DNA of 41,222 bases from CALACW01 sp002431305. Its GTDB lineage: Bacteria > Bacillota > Clostridia > Oscillospirales > Acutalibacteraceae. The translations under genes were made by a program, and so were the position numbers. The notes under the pieces were generated by a model. It was not told the origin of the DNA. It made no database searches and saw only the letters and a program-made list of their open reading frames with translations. This document shows positions 23,766 to 32,238 of the stretch, piece by piece (position 1 is the first letter of the stretch; every line of letters begins with the position of its first letter). Where the stretch lies: the NCBI GenBank assembly GCA_937890355.1, contig CALACW010000044.1, positions 1-41,222 of the forward strand. Direction: 5' to 3'.

Positions 23766-26192
23766 ATGGATTTAAAAAAGAAAATAGATAACATCGTAAC
23801 AAAAACCGCTGCGGCTGTCGCAAATTCGCTCTCGCAGGACGAGACGAATCGCGAAACCGACGGGGGAGATGTCGATGCGGACGTTTCGGCTCTGTTCCGT
23901 TCTGCGGCGGCGGAGGGCGCGGTGCTCCTTGAAAACAACGGCGTTCTGCCTTTAAAAGAAAACAGCAGGGTTGCGTTGTTCGGTATTACGTCGTATCAGA
24001 CGCATTTCGTAGGCTATGGCTCGGGCGGAGACGTAAACAAGCCCTATGCCGTGAGCATTGCGGACGGTATAAGAAACTGCGCAAAGCTTACGCTTGACGA
24101 GAATATAGCTTCGTTTTATAAGGATTACAACGAGAAAAATCCAATTAATCACGGATTTTGGGCGCACTGGCCGTTTTATTACCCCGAGGCAAAACTCGAT
24201 ACAGACTTCGTTCGGAGTTCGTCGTTTAGTAACGATACCGCAATAGTCACGATAGGCAGAAGCGCGGGCGAGGACAGAGACTGCAAGAACGATAAGGGAA
24301 GCTGGCTTCTCGCCGACGACGAGGCGGACATGCTCGACAAGGTAACGGACAAATACGATAACGTCGTAGTTTTGCTCAATATCGGCGGAATATTCGATTT
24401 AAGCTGGCTTAGAAGATATAAAAACAAAATCGGCGCTGTGCTTATACTCTGGCAGGGCGGTATGGAAACGGGAAACGCCGCCGCGGATATCCTGTGCGGT
24501 AAAGTCTGCCCGAGCGGAAAACTTACGGACACGATTGCGAATTCAATCGATGACTATCCGTCAAGCGATAACTTCGGAGATAAGGATTTTACATTCTATA
24601 AAGAGGATATCTACGTCGGTTACAGATATTTTGAGACGTTTGCAAAAAATAAGGTCGTATATCCGTTCGGCTACGGTTTAAGCTATACGTCGTTCGATAT
24701 GAAAAAGACAGGCGCGAAAAAGACGGATTCGGGATTCGAATTTAAAATAAAAGTTACCAATACCGGCGAATATACAGGCAGACAGACCGTCGGAATTTAT
24801 CTTGAAAAGCCGTGCGAACCGCTCGGCGAACCCGCGCTTATATTAATCGCTTTCAAAAAAACGGGAGATTTAAAGCCCGGCGAGAGTGAAACGCTTACGC
24901 TGACTGCGGGCGATTACGCGCTGTGCTCGTACGACGACGAGGGCGTTACCGGATATAAGAACAGCTATGTTATAAACAAGGGCGAATTTGCTTTTTATAT
25001 GGGTGAAAACGTAAGAGACGTTAAGAAAATTCTTACGTATTATAATGAAAATACCATCCTTTACGATAAAAAAGAGCAGGTATGCGCACCTAGAAAAGAA
25101 TTCGATATAATGACTGCAAAAAAACTCGGGGATTCAACGGTTGTTTCGTATAAAAAAGCAGTCGTAAATTCAACGGATTTACGGCAGAGGATTATATCCG
25201 CGCGTCCTGAATCAATCCCGCAGACGGGCGATATGGGATATAAATTATCGGACGTAAAGAGCGGTAAATGCACAATGCTCGAATTTATCGCCCAGCTTGA
25301 TAACGACGAGTTAGAGGCGATATCGAGGGGCGACTACACAATGAACAGTCCCCTCGGAGCAAAGGGCAATGCGGGAGTATTCGGCGGAGTGCTCGAATCA
25401 TTGAGAGACAAGGGCGTAATGCCTGTTACGACGACGGACGGCCCGTCGGGTATAAGACTCTCGGCGCAGTGCTCGCTTCTGCCGTGCGGTACGCTTCTTG
25501 CTTGTACGTTTGACCCCGATACGGTCGAAAAAGTATATTCCGCCGTCGCAAAGGAGATGAAAAACCGCGGTTCGGACGTTTTGCTCGCTCCCGGAATGAA
25601 TATTCACAGAAACCCGCTGTGCGGACGTAATTTCGAATATTACAGCGAGGATCCGCTCGTTGCGGGCAAAATCGCGGCAGCGGCTGTCAGAGGTATACAG
25701 TCCGAGGGCGCGAGCGCGTGTCCGAAGCATTTTGCATGCAACAATCAGGAGTTCAGACGTAATATGATCGACTCCGTCGTAAGCGAAAGAGCGTTGAGGG
25801 AAATATATTTAAAGGGCTTTGAAATCTGCGTAAAAGAGGGCGAGCCTAAAAATATCATGACCTCGTATAACAAAGTAAATTCCGTATACAGTCACTATAA
25901 TTATGATTTGTGCACGACCGTTCTGCGTTCGGAATGGGGCTATAAGGGCAACGTTATGACCGACTGGTGGATGAAAAAGGGCAAGAGTCCCGAGTTTAAA
26001 AATATGAGCGATCAGGCGTACAGAGTCACGGCGCAGGTCGACGTTCTCATGCCCGGCGGAGCGAGAGGACAGAACAGAACGCCAGACGGCACAATGTTAA
26101 AGTCTCTTAAAAAGAAAGACGGCATAACTTTGGGCGAGATACAGAGAACCGCAGAAAACGTATTGAATTTAATACTCGATATTAAATATTGA
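23766..26192 (+). CDS. GH3 beta-glucosidase with permuted (C-to-N) domain order
   Basis: 808 residues. The order is reversed relative to ordinary GH3: the alpha/beta sandwich (GH3_C; AAAEGAVLLENNGVLPLK near 42-59, then GYGSGGDVN) comes first, a fibronectin-III-like module follows (about 310-430, with GLSYTSFDM), and the TIM-barrel catalytic domain is last (about 510-800). The barrel has TTDGPSGIRLS, FEYYSEDPLVAGKIAA, CPKHFACNNQEFRR and the nucleophile Asp733 in NVMTDWWMKKG. This layout is known from Ruminococcus, Butyrivibrio and other Clostridia beta-glucosidases. No signal peptide, so it likely acts on imported oligosaccharides. The ribosome site (GGTGA) is modest. It shares a transcript with the GH2 gene 26 nt downstream. 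Confidence 0.94.
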   Translation: MDLKKKIDNIVTKTAAAVANSLSQDETNRETDGGDVDADVSALFRSAAAEGAVLLENNGVLPLKENSRVALFGITSYQTHFVGYGSGGDVNKPYAVSIADGIRNCAKLTLDENIASFYKDYNEKNPINHGFWAHWPFYYPEAKLDTDFVRSSSFSNDTAIVTIGRSAGEDRDCKNDKGSWLLADDEADMLDKVTDKYDNVVVLLNIGGIFDLSWLRRYKNKIGAVLILWQGGMETGNAAADILCGKVCPSGKLTDTIANSIDDYPSSDNFGDKDFTFYKEDIYVGYRYFETFAKNKVVYPFGYGLSYTSFDMKKTGAKKTDSGFEFKIKVTNTGEYTGRQTVGIYLEKPCEPLGEPALILIAFKKTGDLKPGESETLTLTAGDYALCSYDDEGVTGYKNSYVINKGEFAFYMGENVRDVKKILTYYNENTILYDKKEQVCAPRKEFDIMTAKKLGDSTVVSYKKAVVNSTDLRQRIISARPESIPQTGDMGYKLSDVKSGKCTMLEFIAQLDNDELEAISRGDYTMNSPLGAKGNAGVFGGVLESLRDKGVMPVTTTDGPSGIRLSAQCSLLPCGTLLACTFDPDTVEKVYSAVAKEMKNRGSDVLLAPGMNIHRNPLCGRNFEYYSEDPLVAGKIAAAAVRGIQSEGASACPKHFACNNQEFRRNMIDSVVSERALREIYLKGFEICVKEGEPKNIMTSYNKVNSVYSHYNYDLCTTVLRSEWGYKGNVMTDWWMKKGKSPEFKNMSDQAYRVTAQVDVLMPGGARGQNRTPDGTMLKSLKKKDGITLGEIQRTAENVLNLILDIKY

Positions 26193-26218
26193 TGAATATT
26201 GACGAAAGGCTGAAATAA

Positions 26219-29188
26219 ATGACAGGATATTATCACACGGATTTAAATACGCTCCATGCAGGATGCGAAAAACCGAGGGCGTATTTTATTCCGTTTTCCG
26301 ATAACGACGATTGCTCAAAGCGTGAAAACTCTTCGTTTTTTACGCTTATTAACGGCGAGTGGGATTTTAAATTTTACGAAAATGTATATGAACTTGACGT
26401 TTTGGGCGGAATTTTCCCCTCGGGCGAAAAGTGCTGTGACAAAATGACGGTTCCGTTTAACTGGCAGTTAAAGCTCGGCAGGGGATACGACGCTCCGAAT
26501 TACATAAACCAGGACTACCCGTACCCCGTTGACCCGCCTCATCTGCCCGACGTCGACCCGTGCGGACTGTACAGACGTACGTTTGAATTTAAAAAACAGA
26601 GCAAAAAAAAATATTATATAAATTTCGAGGGCGTAAGCTCATGCTTCTATCTGTGGATAAATTCTAATTTTGTCGGCTATTCCGAGGTCAGCCACTGCAC
26701 AAGCGAATTTGACATAACGAAATATTTATCCGACGGCGAAAATACAATCGAAGCTCTCGTCGTTAAGCACTGTACGGGTTCGTATCTTGAGGATCAGGAC
26801 TTTTTCAGACTTTCCGGTATATTCAGAGACTTATATATTCTCACCCGAGACGAAAATCATATAAAGGACGTTCAGATTATACATAGCCTTGACGACGGTT
26901 TAAAGAATGCCGAAATTGAGATGTCGATAATTTCAGACGGTATAGTAAAGCCTTTTTACACTCTTTATTCGCCCGACGGAGAAGAAATCTGTTCGGGAAT
27001 CGTGTGTAAAAAAACGTTGTTCGAAGTAAACGGCGTTACTCTGTGGACTCCCGAAACGCCCGCATTATACACGCTTAAAATAAAGTGCGGGGACGAGAAT
27101 ATTTACTTTAAGCTCGGAATGAGAAAATTCGAAATTAAGGATTCGGCAGTTCTCTTAAACGGCGTTAAATTTAAATGCAGAGGCATAAACCGCCACGACT
27201 CCGATCCCGAAACGGGTTACGCGGTAAGCGTTGAAAGTATGAAACGCGATTTGCGCTTATTAAAACAGGCGAGCGTTAACATGATAAGAACGTCGCATTA
27301 CCCGAACGACCCGAGATTTCTTGAAATGTGCGACGAGCAGGGCTTTGCCGTCGTTGACGAAGCAGACCTCGAAACGCACGGTATGGGATATAACTACGGA
27401 GACTGGTACTGGGATTATTGGGCGTATTGCTCGGACGTTCCCGAGTGGAGGGACGCATATCTCGACAGAGCCGAAAGACTTTTTGAAAGAGATAAAAATC
27501 ATTCGTGCGTTCTGCTCTGGTCTCTCGGAAACGAATCGGGGTGCGGCGAAAACCACCGCGCCATGGCTCAGTTTATAAGAAGCCGGGATTCACGTGCGCT
27601 GATTCACTACGAGAACGCGCATCTTGAATACGCCGAAAGACTCGGCAAGGATTTTTCGGACATTTCCGACGTTGAAAGCCGTATGTACGCGCCGATATCG
27701 TACCTCGAAAAATACCTTGAAAACGACGAATACAAAAAGCCGTTTTTCTACTGCGAATACGTCTGCTCCATGAGTACGGGCGACGTGTACAGGCACTGGG
27801 ACAACGTCGAGGATAACGATAAATATTTCGGCGGATGTATATGGGAGCTTACCGACCACGCCGTAAATATCGGGACAAAGGAAGAGCCTAAATACCGTTA
27901 CGGCGGAGATTTCGGCGACGACCCGAACAACAATTATTCATGCGTCGACGGACTCGTTTTCCCCGACAGGAGACTGCGCCCCGGTTATTACGACATGAAA
28001 AAGGTGTATAAGCCTTTTTACGCGTATTTTAAGGATGGAAAACTTGAAGTTAAGAACAGACGATTTTATACAGATCTTTCCGAATTCTATATTAAATACG
28101 AATTCGAGCTTGACGGCGAGGTAATTTCGTCAGCGGTCATAAACGATACTTCTATTGCACCCGGCAAAACAAAAATCTACGATATGGATATTCCCTCGGC
28201 TGAAACGGGACTTCTTACGCTGAACGTATATCTCGCGCTTAAAGATAACTGCGAATGGGCTGAAAAAGACTATGTTATCGGTGACGAGCAGATTGTAATT
28301 TCCGATATAAAAAAGAAATTAAAGAGCGGAGAGGACAAAATCGAAGCTTCCGTATTCAGAACAAAAATATTTGTCCGTTGTAAAAAATTTGCGTGTAGAA
28401 TAAGCCGTATAACGGGACTTATTGAGGAACTTTCCGACAAGGAGGGAAGTTTTCTTAATAAAGCCGTTGATTTCAGCATTTGGAGAAGCTGTAATTATAA
28501 TTCGAGAGGCTTCGATGAAACGTGGAACCGCGCGAGATTTGACAGAAGTATTCATCACGCATACTCCGTCGAACTTACCGAAAACACGGGAACGAGAGCC
28601 GTTATAAACGTTAAAATGTCGTTCTGCGCAGCCGCCATGCCTCCCGCGGTCAAAGCCGATATAAACTATATATTTACGTCCGAGGGCATAGACGTTGAAT
28701 GTAACGCGGTTGTCGGCGAGAGAGTGCCCAACCTGCCGAGATTCGGACTCGAATTATCATTAGGATGTCAATTCGAAAATATCGAGTATCTCGGATTCGG
28801 TCCTATCGAGTCGTACGCTGACAGATTCAGAGCATGCCGTCTTTCAAAATTCAAAACGACCGTCGAAGACAATTTCGTTCACTACATAAAACCTCAGGAG
28901 TGTTCGGCGCACTATAAAACGCGTTACGCTTCGATTACGGACGAAAACGGCAGGGGACTTGAGTTTTACGACATGAATTCGGACGGATTCTCGTTTAACG
29001 CTAAGCGTTATTCGGACAGACAGCTTCATGATACGAAGCATGACGACGAACTCGAAAAACTGAACGAGACGATAGTTTCGCTTGACTATAAGATGGATTC
29101 GTCATCGAATAACGACGAGGGCAGAGAAGCGTTCAGACATTTTACTGAAAAAGAATTTTCGTTTAAATACAGAATCAAAATAAAATAA
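26219..29188 (+). CDS. lacZ: GH2 beta-galactosidase (LacZ type)
   Basis: 989 residues, the length of LacZ-type enzymes. Domains in order: sugar-binding jelly roll (about 35-210, LINGEWDFKFY, VPFNWQL), Ig-like domain (about 215-320), TIM barrel (about 325-620) and a C-terminal beta-sandwich/small-chain domain (about 720-985). The barrel shows FKCRGINRHDSDPETGY, VDEADLETHGMG, acid/base Glu439 in LWSLGNESGCG and nucleophile Glu513 in FFYCEYVCSMS. The tryptophan-rich LacZ region is present as GCIWELTDHAV. No signal peptide, so cytoplasmic hydrolysis of beta-galactosides is expected. AAAGG precedes the ATG and the gene is 26 nt after GH3. No sugar transporter or regulator lies beside the pair. Confidence 0.95.
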   Translation: MTGYYHTDLNTLHAGCEKPRAYFIPFSDNDDCSKRENSSFFTLINGEWDFKFYENVYELDVLGGIFPSGEKCCDKMTVPFNWQLKLGRGYDAPNYINQDYPYPVDPPHLPDVDPCGLYRRTFEFKKQSKKKYYINFEGVSSCFYLWINSNFVGYSEVSHCTSEFDITKYLSDGENTIEALVVKHCTGSYLEDQDFFRLSGIFRDLYILTRDENHIKDVQIIHSLDDGLKNAEIEMSIISDGIVKPFYTLYSPDGEEICSGIVCKKTLFEVNGVTLWTPETPALYTLKIKCGDENIYFKLGMRKFEIKDSAVLLNGVKFKCRGINRHDSDPETGYAVSVESMKRDLRLLKQASVNMIRTSHYPNDPRFLEMCDEQGFAVVDEADLETHGMGYNYGDWYWDYWAYCSDVPEWRDAYLDRAERLFERDKNHSCVLLWSLGNESGCGENHRAMAQFIRSRDSRALIHYENAHLEYAERLGKDFSDISDVESRMYAPISYLEKYLENDEYKKPFFYCEYVCSMSTGDVYRHWDNVEDNDKYFGGCIWELTDHAVNIGTKEEPKYRYGGDFGDDPNNNYSCVDGLVFPDRRLRPGYYDMKKVYKPFYAYFKDGKLEVKNRRFYTDLSEFYIKYEFELDGEVISSAVINDTSIAPGKTKIYDMDIPSAETGLLTLNVYLALKDNCEWAEKDYVIGDEQIVISDIKKKLKSGEDKIEASVFRTKIFVRCKKFACRISRITGLIEELSDKEGSFLNKAVDFSIWRSCNYNSRGFDETWNRARFDRSIHHAYSVELTENTGTRAVINVKMSFCAAAMPPAVKADINYIFTSEGIDVECNAVVGERVPNLPRFGLELSLGCQFENIEYLGFGPIESYADRFRACRLSKFKTTVEDNFVHYIKPQECSAHYKTRYASITDENGRGLEFYDMNSDGFSFNAKRYSDRQLHDTKHDDELEKLNETIVSLDYKMDSSSNNDEGREAFRHFTEKEFSFKYRIKIK

Positions 29189-29196
29189 GTTAAAGA

Positions 29197-29230
29197 TATC
29201 CCCCGAAGAAGTTCTCCGGGGGATAAAAAT
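29197..29230. terminator. Intrinsic terminator after the GH3-GH2 operon
   Basis: 9-bp GC-rich stem TATCCCCCG with CGGGGGATA (29197-29225), followed by AAAAATTT-type sequence; probably shared with the convergent membrane-protein operon, whose last stop is at 29231. Confidence 0.82.
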
Positions 29231-29767
29231 TTAAATTTTAAATATCGAATGAAATTTTTTCTGCCAGCGGTTTAAATAAATCGACACAAGCCGTGATATT
29301 ACCATGTCGTAGAGAATGAACATTACGTTGCCCATTGCGAGCAGTGCGGGTATCGCCCACTTTCCGAAGCGCTCCATGCCCTCAATCGGAATCGAGAAAA
29401 CGTATACTATTATAATATAAGAAATACATACGCTTACGTTGAACACAAGAAATTTACATACCCACTCCCACACTCTCGGCAGTTTGCTCTCGAGTACGGG
29501 TTTTAATATAGGGTAAAATCCGAAAAATCCGACGTACATCATTGCAGCTTCCTTATCGGGCAGTATAAACAGTGATAACAGACTCACCGTGACGTACGCG
29601 CCGAACGCCCATTTTTTATTAAGTTCAAGAACCATTATAATAAGCAGTGTTCCCGCGATTTCGGGCGAGGCATATGTCAGAAACGGGAAAACAGCCGTCA
29701 GGAGCATAAAAACGAGCGACAGTGATGCCGTTATACCGCCGAGGGCGGTTTTTGCGCTTTTTTTCAT
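29231..29767 (-). CDS. integral membrane protein of unknown function
   Basis: 178 residues with about five hydrophobic helices (roughly 10-30, 35-50, 55-80, 105-128 and 138-165) and a basic C-terminus (NRWQKKFHSIF). The opening GGITASLSLVFMLLTAVFPFLTYASP and the overall size recall ECF-transporter S components and similar small Clostridia membrane proteins, but no substrate motif is recognisable. AAGGAG lies before the ATG. It is the last gene of a four-gene operon, 10 nt after the J-domain-like gene. It might be a membrane partner for the Cys-rich J-like protein, but that is only suggested by position. Confidence 0.85.
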   Translation of the reverse strand: MKKSAKTALGGITASLSLVFMLLTAVFPFLTYASPEIAGTLLIIMVLELNKKWAFGAYVTVSLLSLFILPDKEAAMMYVGFFGFYPILKPVLESKLPRVWEWVCKFLVFNVSVCISYIIIVYVFSIPIEGMERFGKWAIPALLAMGNVMFILYDMVISRLVSIYLNRWQKKFHSIFKI

Positions 29768-29777
29768 CTTTTTCTCC

Positions 29778-30347
29778 TTAACAGCACGGTATCAAATCTC
29801 CGCCGCACGACTCGCACAGGCAGTCCGCACACAGCAGTCCCGAGCAAACGTCGCAGAATCCGCATCCGCCCGAATCCTTGTCGTCGGATGTTGTTCTGTA
29901 TCCGCCCGAACGCGCCGATTTCATATTGTTGTAAGCCGAAGCGTACTCGCCGTTGTTCGGGTCGAGCCTTACGGCGTTTTCGAAGCATGTGAACGCCTCG
30001 TTAAGCCAGCCTTTTCTCTGATTTACAACTCCGCTTAAATAGAACCATTCCGCGTTTTTCATTGAGTCGGGCGTTTCGTCGAGCCGTCTCTGCGCTTCGG
30101 CGTAGTTCCCGTCGTCAATAAGATTTCTTATATCCGTAAACGCAGAGTAATTATATGAATAATCGGTATTTCCGTTCCCCGCCGTATTCTGCGCGTGCGC
30201 CGAATTTATAACCTCGTCGTACGCGGAGTCAAGTTTCTTCATCATATCCGGGTCGTTTTCGTAAATTCTCGCCTTGTCCCTGTATGCGTTTCTTATCTGT
30301 TCGTATGTTGCGTTTCTCGGAATACCGAGTATTTCGTATGAATCCAT
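29778..30347 (-). CDS. degenerate J-domain / TPR protein with Cys-rich tail
   Basis: 189 residues. The N-terminus (DSYEILGIPRNATYEQIRNAYRDKAR, residues 2-27) is a J-domain opening, but the HPD tripeptide needed to stimulate Hsp70 is absent and the domain is shortened. Two TPR-like helices follow (about 70-150: NAEWFYLSGVVNQRKGWLNEAFTCFENAVRLDPNN). The C-terminal ~30 residues are extremely Cys-rich (GGCGFCDVCSGLL then CADCLCESCGG and a final CC), about ten cysteines, probably metal-binding or redox. The ATG directly follows the DUF5685 stop with no gap, so translation is coupled. Function is unknown; a chaperone or scaffold role for DUF5685 is inference. Confidence 0.88.
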   Translation of the reverse strand: MDSYEILGIPRNATYEQIRNAYRDKARIYENDPDMMKKLDSAYDEVINSAHAQNTAGNGNTDYSYNYSAFTDIRNLIDDGNYAEAQRRLDETPDSMKNAEWFYLSGVVNQRKGWLNEAFTCFENAVRLDPNNGEYASAYNNMKSARSGGYRTTSDDKDSGGCGFCDVCSGLLCADCLCESCGGDLIPCC

Positions 30348-31184
30348 TTATTTTTCTCCCGATAAAATTTTTTGGGTCTGAATATACAGTCCGTCGTTTA
30401 TTATGTTGTCTATTATGTTTTTGAATTTATAAATTTTAAGATGTGAAACGGCTTCGGACAGCTGACCCGCGGTCATGAACAGCTCGTTTTGAATACTGTC
30501 ATTGTCCGTTATACCGCATTTTATAAACGGGTTGAAATTGCCTGATTTTTTATCCTTCTCGATATCGTCAGCGGCGTCGGTCAGATAAATCCATCTGCCC
30601 GTAAGATAGCCGACTGAGTACGTCTCGTTTTTCATGTCATTGAGATTTGCGCCTAATGTAAATAATTTGCCTAACATCTTGCCGGTGGGGTCGGCGGCGG
30701 AGTCGAGCGTTATCTTACCGCTTTGCTCCGTTTTAAACTGCGAATCCATATAATTTATTATAATTTCGGCGGCTTCGGGCGCGTGCTTTTTTGCCCGTTT
30801 GTACGACGGAGTCAGAATCAATAGTAATATTCTGAACAAAATCGCTTTAAAAAAACTTGAATCGTGTATATTGTCGCGTATTTTATGATAAGTTAAAAGC
30901 ACCGAAACGTCTGCGCAGAACGCCGTGTCGGGCGTGATGTCCTTAAACCGACGGCACTTTTTTGCGGGATTAAACGGACAGCGCATTTTTACAAACGGTG
31001 AACACTCTTGTCTCAGTGACGTTAAGGCTATGAGCATGAAAGTTACATCGTAGCTTAAAAACATGCGTCCGATAAGTCCGCACCGCTTGCCTATCGCGCG
31101 GCAGAGCGTACAGTAAACGCCTTTGTAAATTTCGTCGTCGCGGACCTTCAGCTCCGGGCGGTTGGTTTTTATATATCCGAACAT
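30348..31184 (-). CDS. DUF5685-family protein
   Basis: 278 residues. The N-terminus MFGYIKTNRPELKVRDDEIY then YKGVYCTLCRAIGKRCGLIGR matches the uncharacterised DUF5685 family, with clustered cysteines (YCTLC, CGLIG, MRCPFNPAKKC). Most of the rest is helical, with SYDVTFMLIAL near residue 45 and an acidic motif TDAADDIEKDKKSGNFNP near 210, which resembles the Asp-rich sequence and helical layout of squalene/phytoene synthase-like enzymes; that link is a guess. One hydrophobic segment (about 115-130) is present. It overlaps the end of the flavoprotein gene by 16 nt and abuts the J-like gene, so all are translated together. No firm function can be given. Confidence 0.88.
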   Translation of the reverse strand: MFGYIKTNRPELKVRDDEIYKGVYCTLCRAIGKRCGLIGRMFLSYDVTFMLIALTSLRQECSPFVKMRCPFNPAKKCRRFKDITPDTAFCADVSVLLTYHKIRDNIHDSSFFKAILFRILLLILTPSYKRAKKHAPEAAEIIINYMDSQFKTEQSGKITLDSAADPTGKMLGKLFTLGANLNDMKNETYSVGYLTGRWIYLTDAADDIEKDKKSGNFNPFIKCGITDNDSIQNELFMTAGQLSEAVSHLKIYKFKNIIDNIINDGLYIQTQKILSGEK

Positions 31185-31717
31185 ATATCTTCTCCGCCGA
31201 AAAATCTTAATGAGAGCATTTCGGCTATTTTTAAATCTTTTTCTCCTACTCCGTTTTTATCCGTAAACGGGACGTTTAATTCGCCCGAAAACGAAAATCC
31301 GAGTTCTTTAAACGCAAGCGACATCTGTTTTCTTACGATATCAAATGAATATTTACCGCTCTGCGCGCATGTTACGATTAAAAACGCGCGTTTTTTTTTG
31401 CTTATTTCCGTGTTTCCCTTTTCATATAACGGCTGGAGCCTGTCGAGAAACGCTTTCATCGGCGCGGGGACGGAATAATTATATACCGGCGTTGCGGCGA
31501 TAAGAAAATCAGAATTTTCAATATCGTTTAATGCCGAATCCATGTCGGACTTGACGCATTTGTAATCCGTTCTGCACTTTCCGCACGCCGTACACGGGGC
31601 GGGGGACAGGGCATAAATATCAATTAAATTTATATCGTCTCTGTTTTTTATGAATCGGGACAGAACCTCGGCGGTGTATCCGTTTTTCCTCGGTGAACAA
31701 AACAGTACCGTCGTCAT
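31169..31717 (-). CDS. flavodoxin-fold NAD(P)H-dependent iron-sulfur flavoprotein-like oxidoreductase
   Basis: 182 residues with the FMN-reductase/flavodoxin-like fold: phosphate-binding loop VLFCSPRKNGYTAEV (4-18), a Cys motif CTACGKCRTDYKC (about 42-54) typical of iron-sulfur flavoprotein (Isf) relatives, and the flavin-contact segment AATPVYNYSVPAPMKAFLDR (about 74-93). The Cys spacing (C-x2-C-x2-C-x5-C-like) may hold a cluster or act as redox thiols. It is the first gene of the flavoprotein-DUF5685-J-like-membrane operon, suggesting it supplies electrons to the others. AAGGGGCGG is just before the ATG. Natural donor and acceptor are unknown. Confidence 0.9.
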   Translation of the reverse strand: MTTVLFCSPRKNGYTAEVLSRFIKNRDDINLIDIYALSPAPCTACGKCRTDYKCVKSDMDSALNDIENSDFLIAATPVYNYSVPAPMKAFLDRLQPLYEKGNTEISKKKRAFLIVTCAQSGKYSFDIVRKQMSLAFKELGFSFSGELNVPFTDKNGVGEKDLKIAEMLSLRFFGGEDICSDI

Positions 31718-31739
31718 ATAACCGCCCCTTTCAGAGAAT

Positions 31740-31768
31740 ATATTATACTATTATAATCAATGTGTCAA
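31740..31768 (-). promoter_or_regulatory. Promoter of the flavoprotein-DUF5685 operon
   Basis: Minus strand TTGACA (31763-31768), 17-bp spacer, TAATAT (31740-31745), about 22 nt before the start codon. Confidence 0.75.
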
Positions 31769-31821
31769 TGAATCTTAATATATATTTAATAAAAGATGAT
31801 GGTTTTGTAATACAATATTTC

Positions 31822-31850
31822 TTGACTGTTAAAAAAATATGTAGTATTCT
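31822..31850 (+). promoter_or_regulatory. Promoter of the reductase-ABC operon, upstream of the inserted element
   Basis: TTGACT (31822-31827), 17-bp spacer, TATTCT (31845-31850). It ends 7 bp before the left inverted repeat, so the element would be transcribed as part of the leader of the flavoenzyme gene at 32239. Confidence 0.65.
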
Positions 31851-31857
31851 AAAACTG

Positions 31858-32205
31858 TATAGCAAAAGGGAGCCGAACACATAAGGTTTATATCCACCCT
31901 CTTTCCGCTTCGACTGCGTTAAAGAAACTTGAAAGCCGTTAGGCTTCCGGCGTTCCTTTGCCTTGCCGAAACGAAAATATGATGAATATAACCGCTGTTG
32001 CAATCGTTCGCACACACTGCTCTTTGCGAGCAAAGCAGTGTGTTGCTCCGATTTAAAACTGCTCCGCACCCAAAATACAGCGGATTGCGTCTATGGGGAC
32101 GATTCTTTTGAGCAGGAATACTGGCGTATTTCAAGAAAAAAACCGTTCTCAGAGGCGTGAGACGGTGCGTTTTGGGCTTATGGGATTCGACTCTCTTTTG
32201 CTATA
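31858..32205. mobile_element. MITE-like non-coding element with terminal inverted repeats
   Basis: The ends are imperfect inverted repeats of about 27-29 bp: TATAGCAAAAGGGAGCCGAA at 31858 and, read on the other strand from 32205, TATAGCAAAAGAGAGTCGAA, both followed by CATAAG. The outer TA at each end could be a TA target duplication. The 348-bp interior has no convincing gene but strong hairpins: ACACACTGC/GCAGTGTGT (32012-32043) and ACCGT..CTCA/TGAG.ACGGT near 32141-32166. No transposase is present, so mobility would need a partner elsewhere. It could alternatively be a structured RNA. It fills most of the 520-bp gap between 31717 and 32239; the remainder holds only the two promoters and the next ribosome site. 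Confidence 0.65.
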
Positions 32206-32238
32206 TTTGATGAAATAATTTAAAGGGCGGTCGAAAAT

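Noticed and set aside
32160..32205. Possible tRNA fragment or attachment site suggested by a TTCGA-like stretch
   Set aside because: The sequence matches the element's own inverted repeat and no acceptor or anticodon arms can be drawn.
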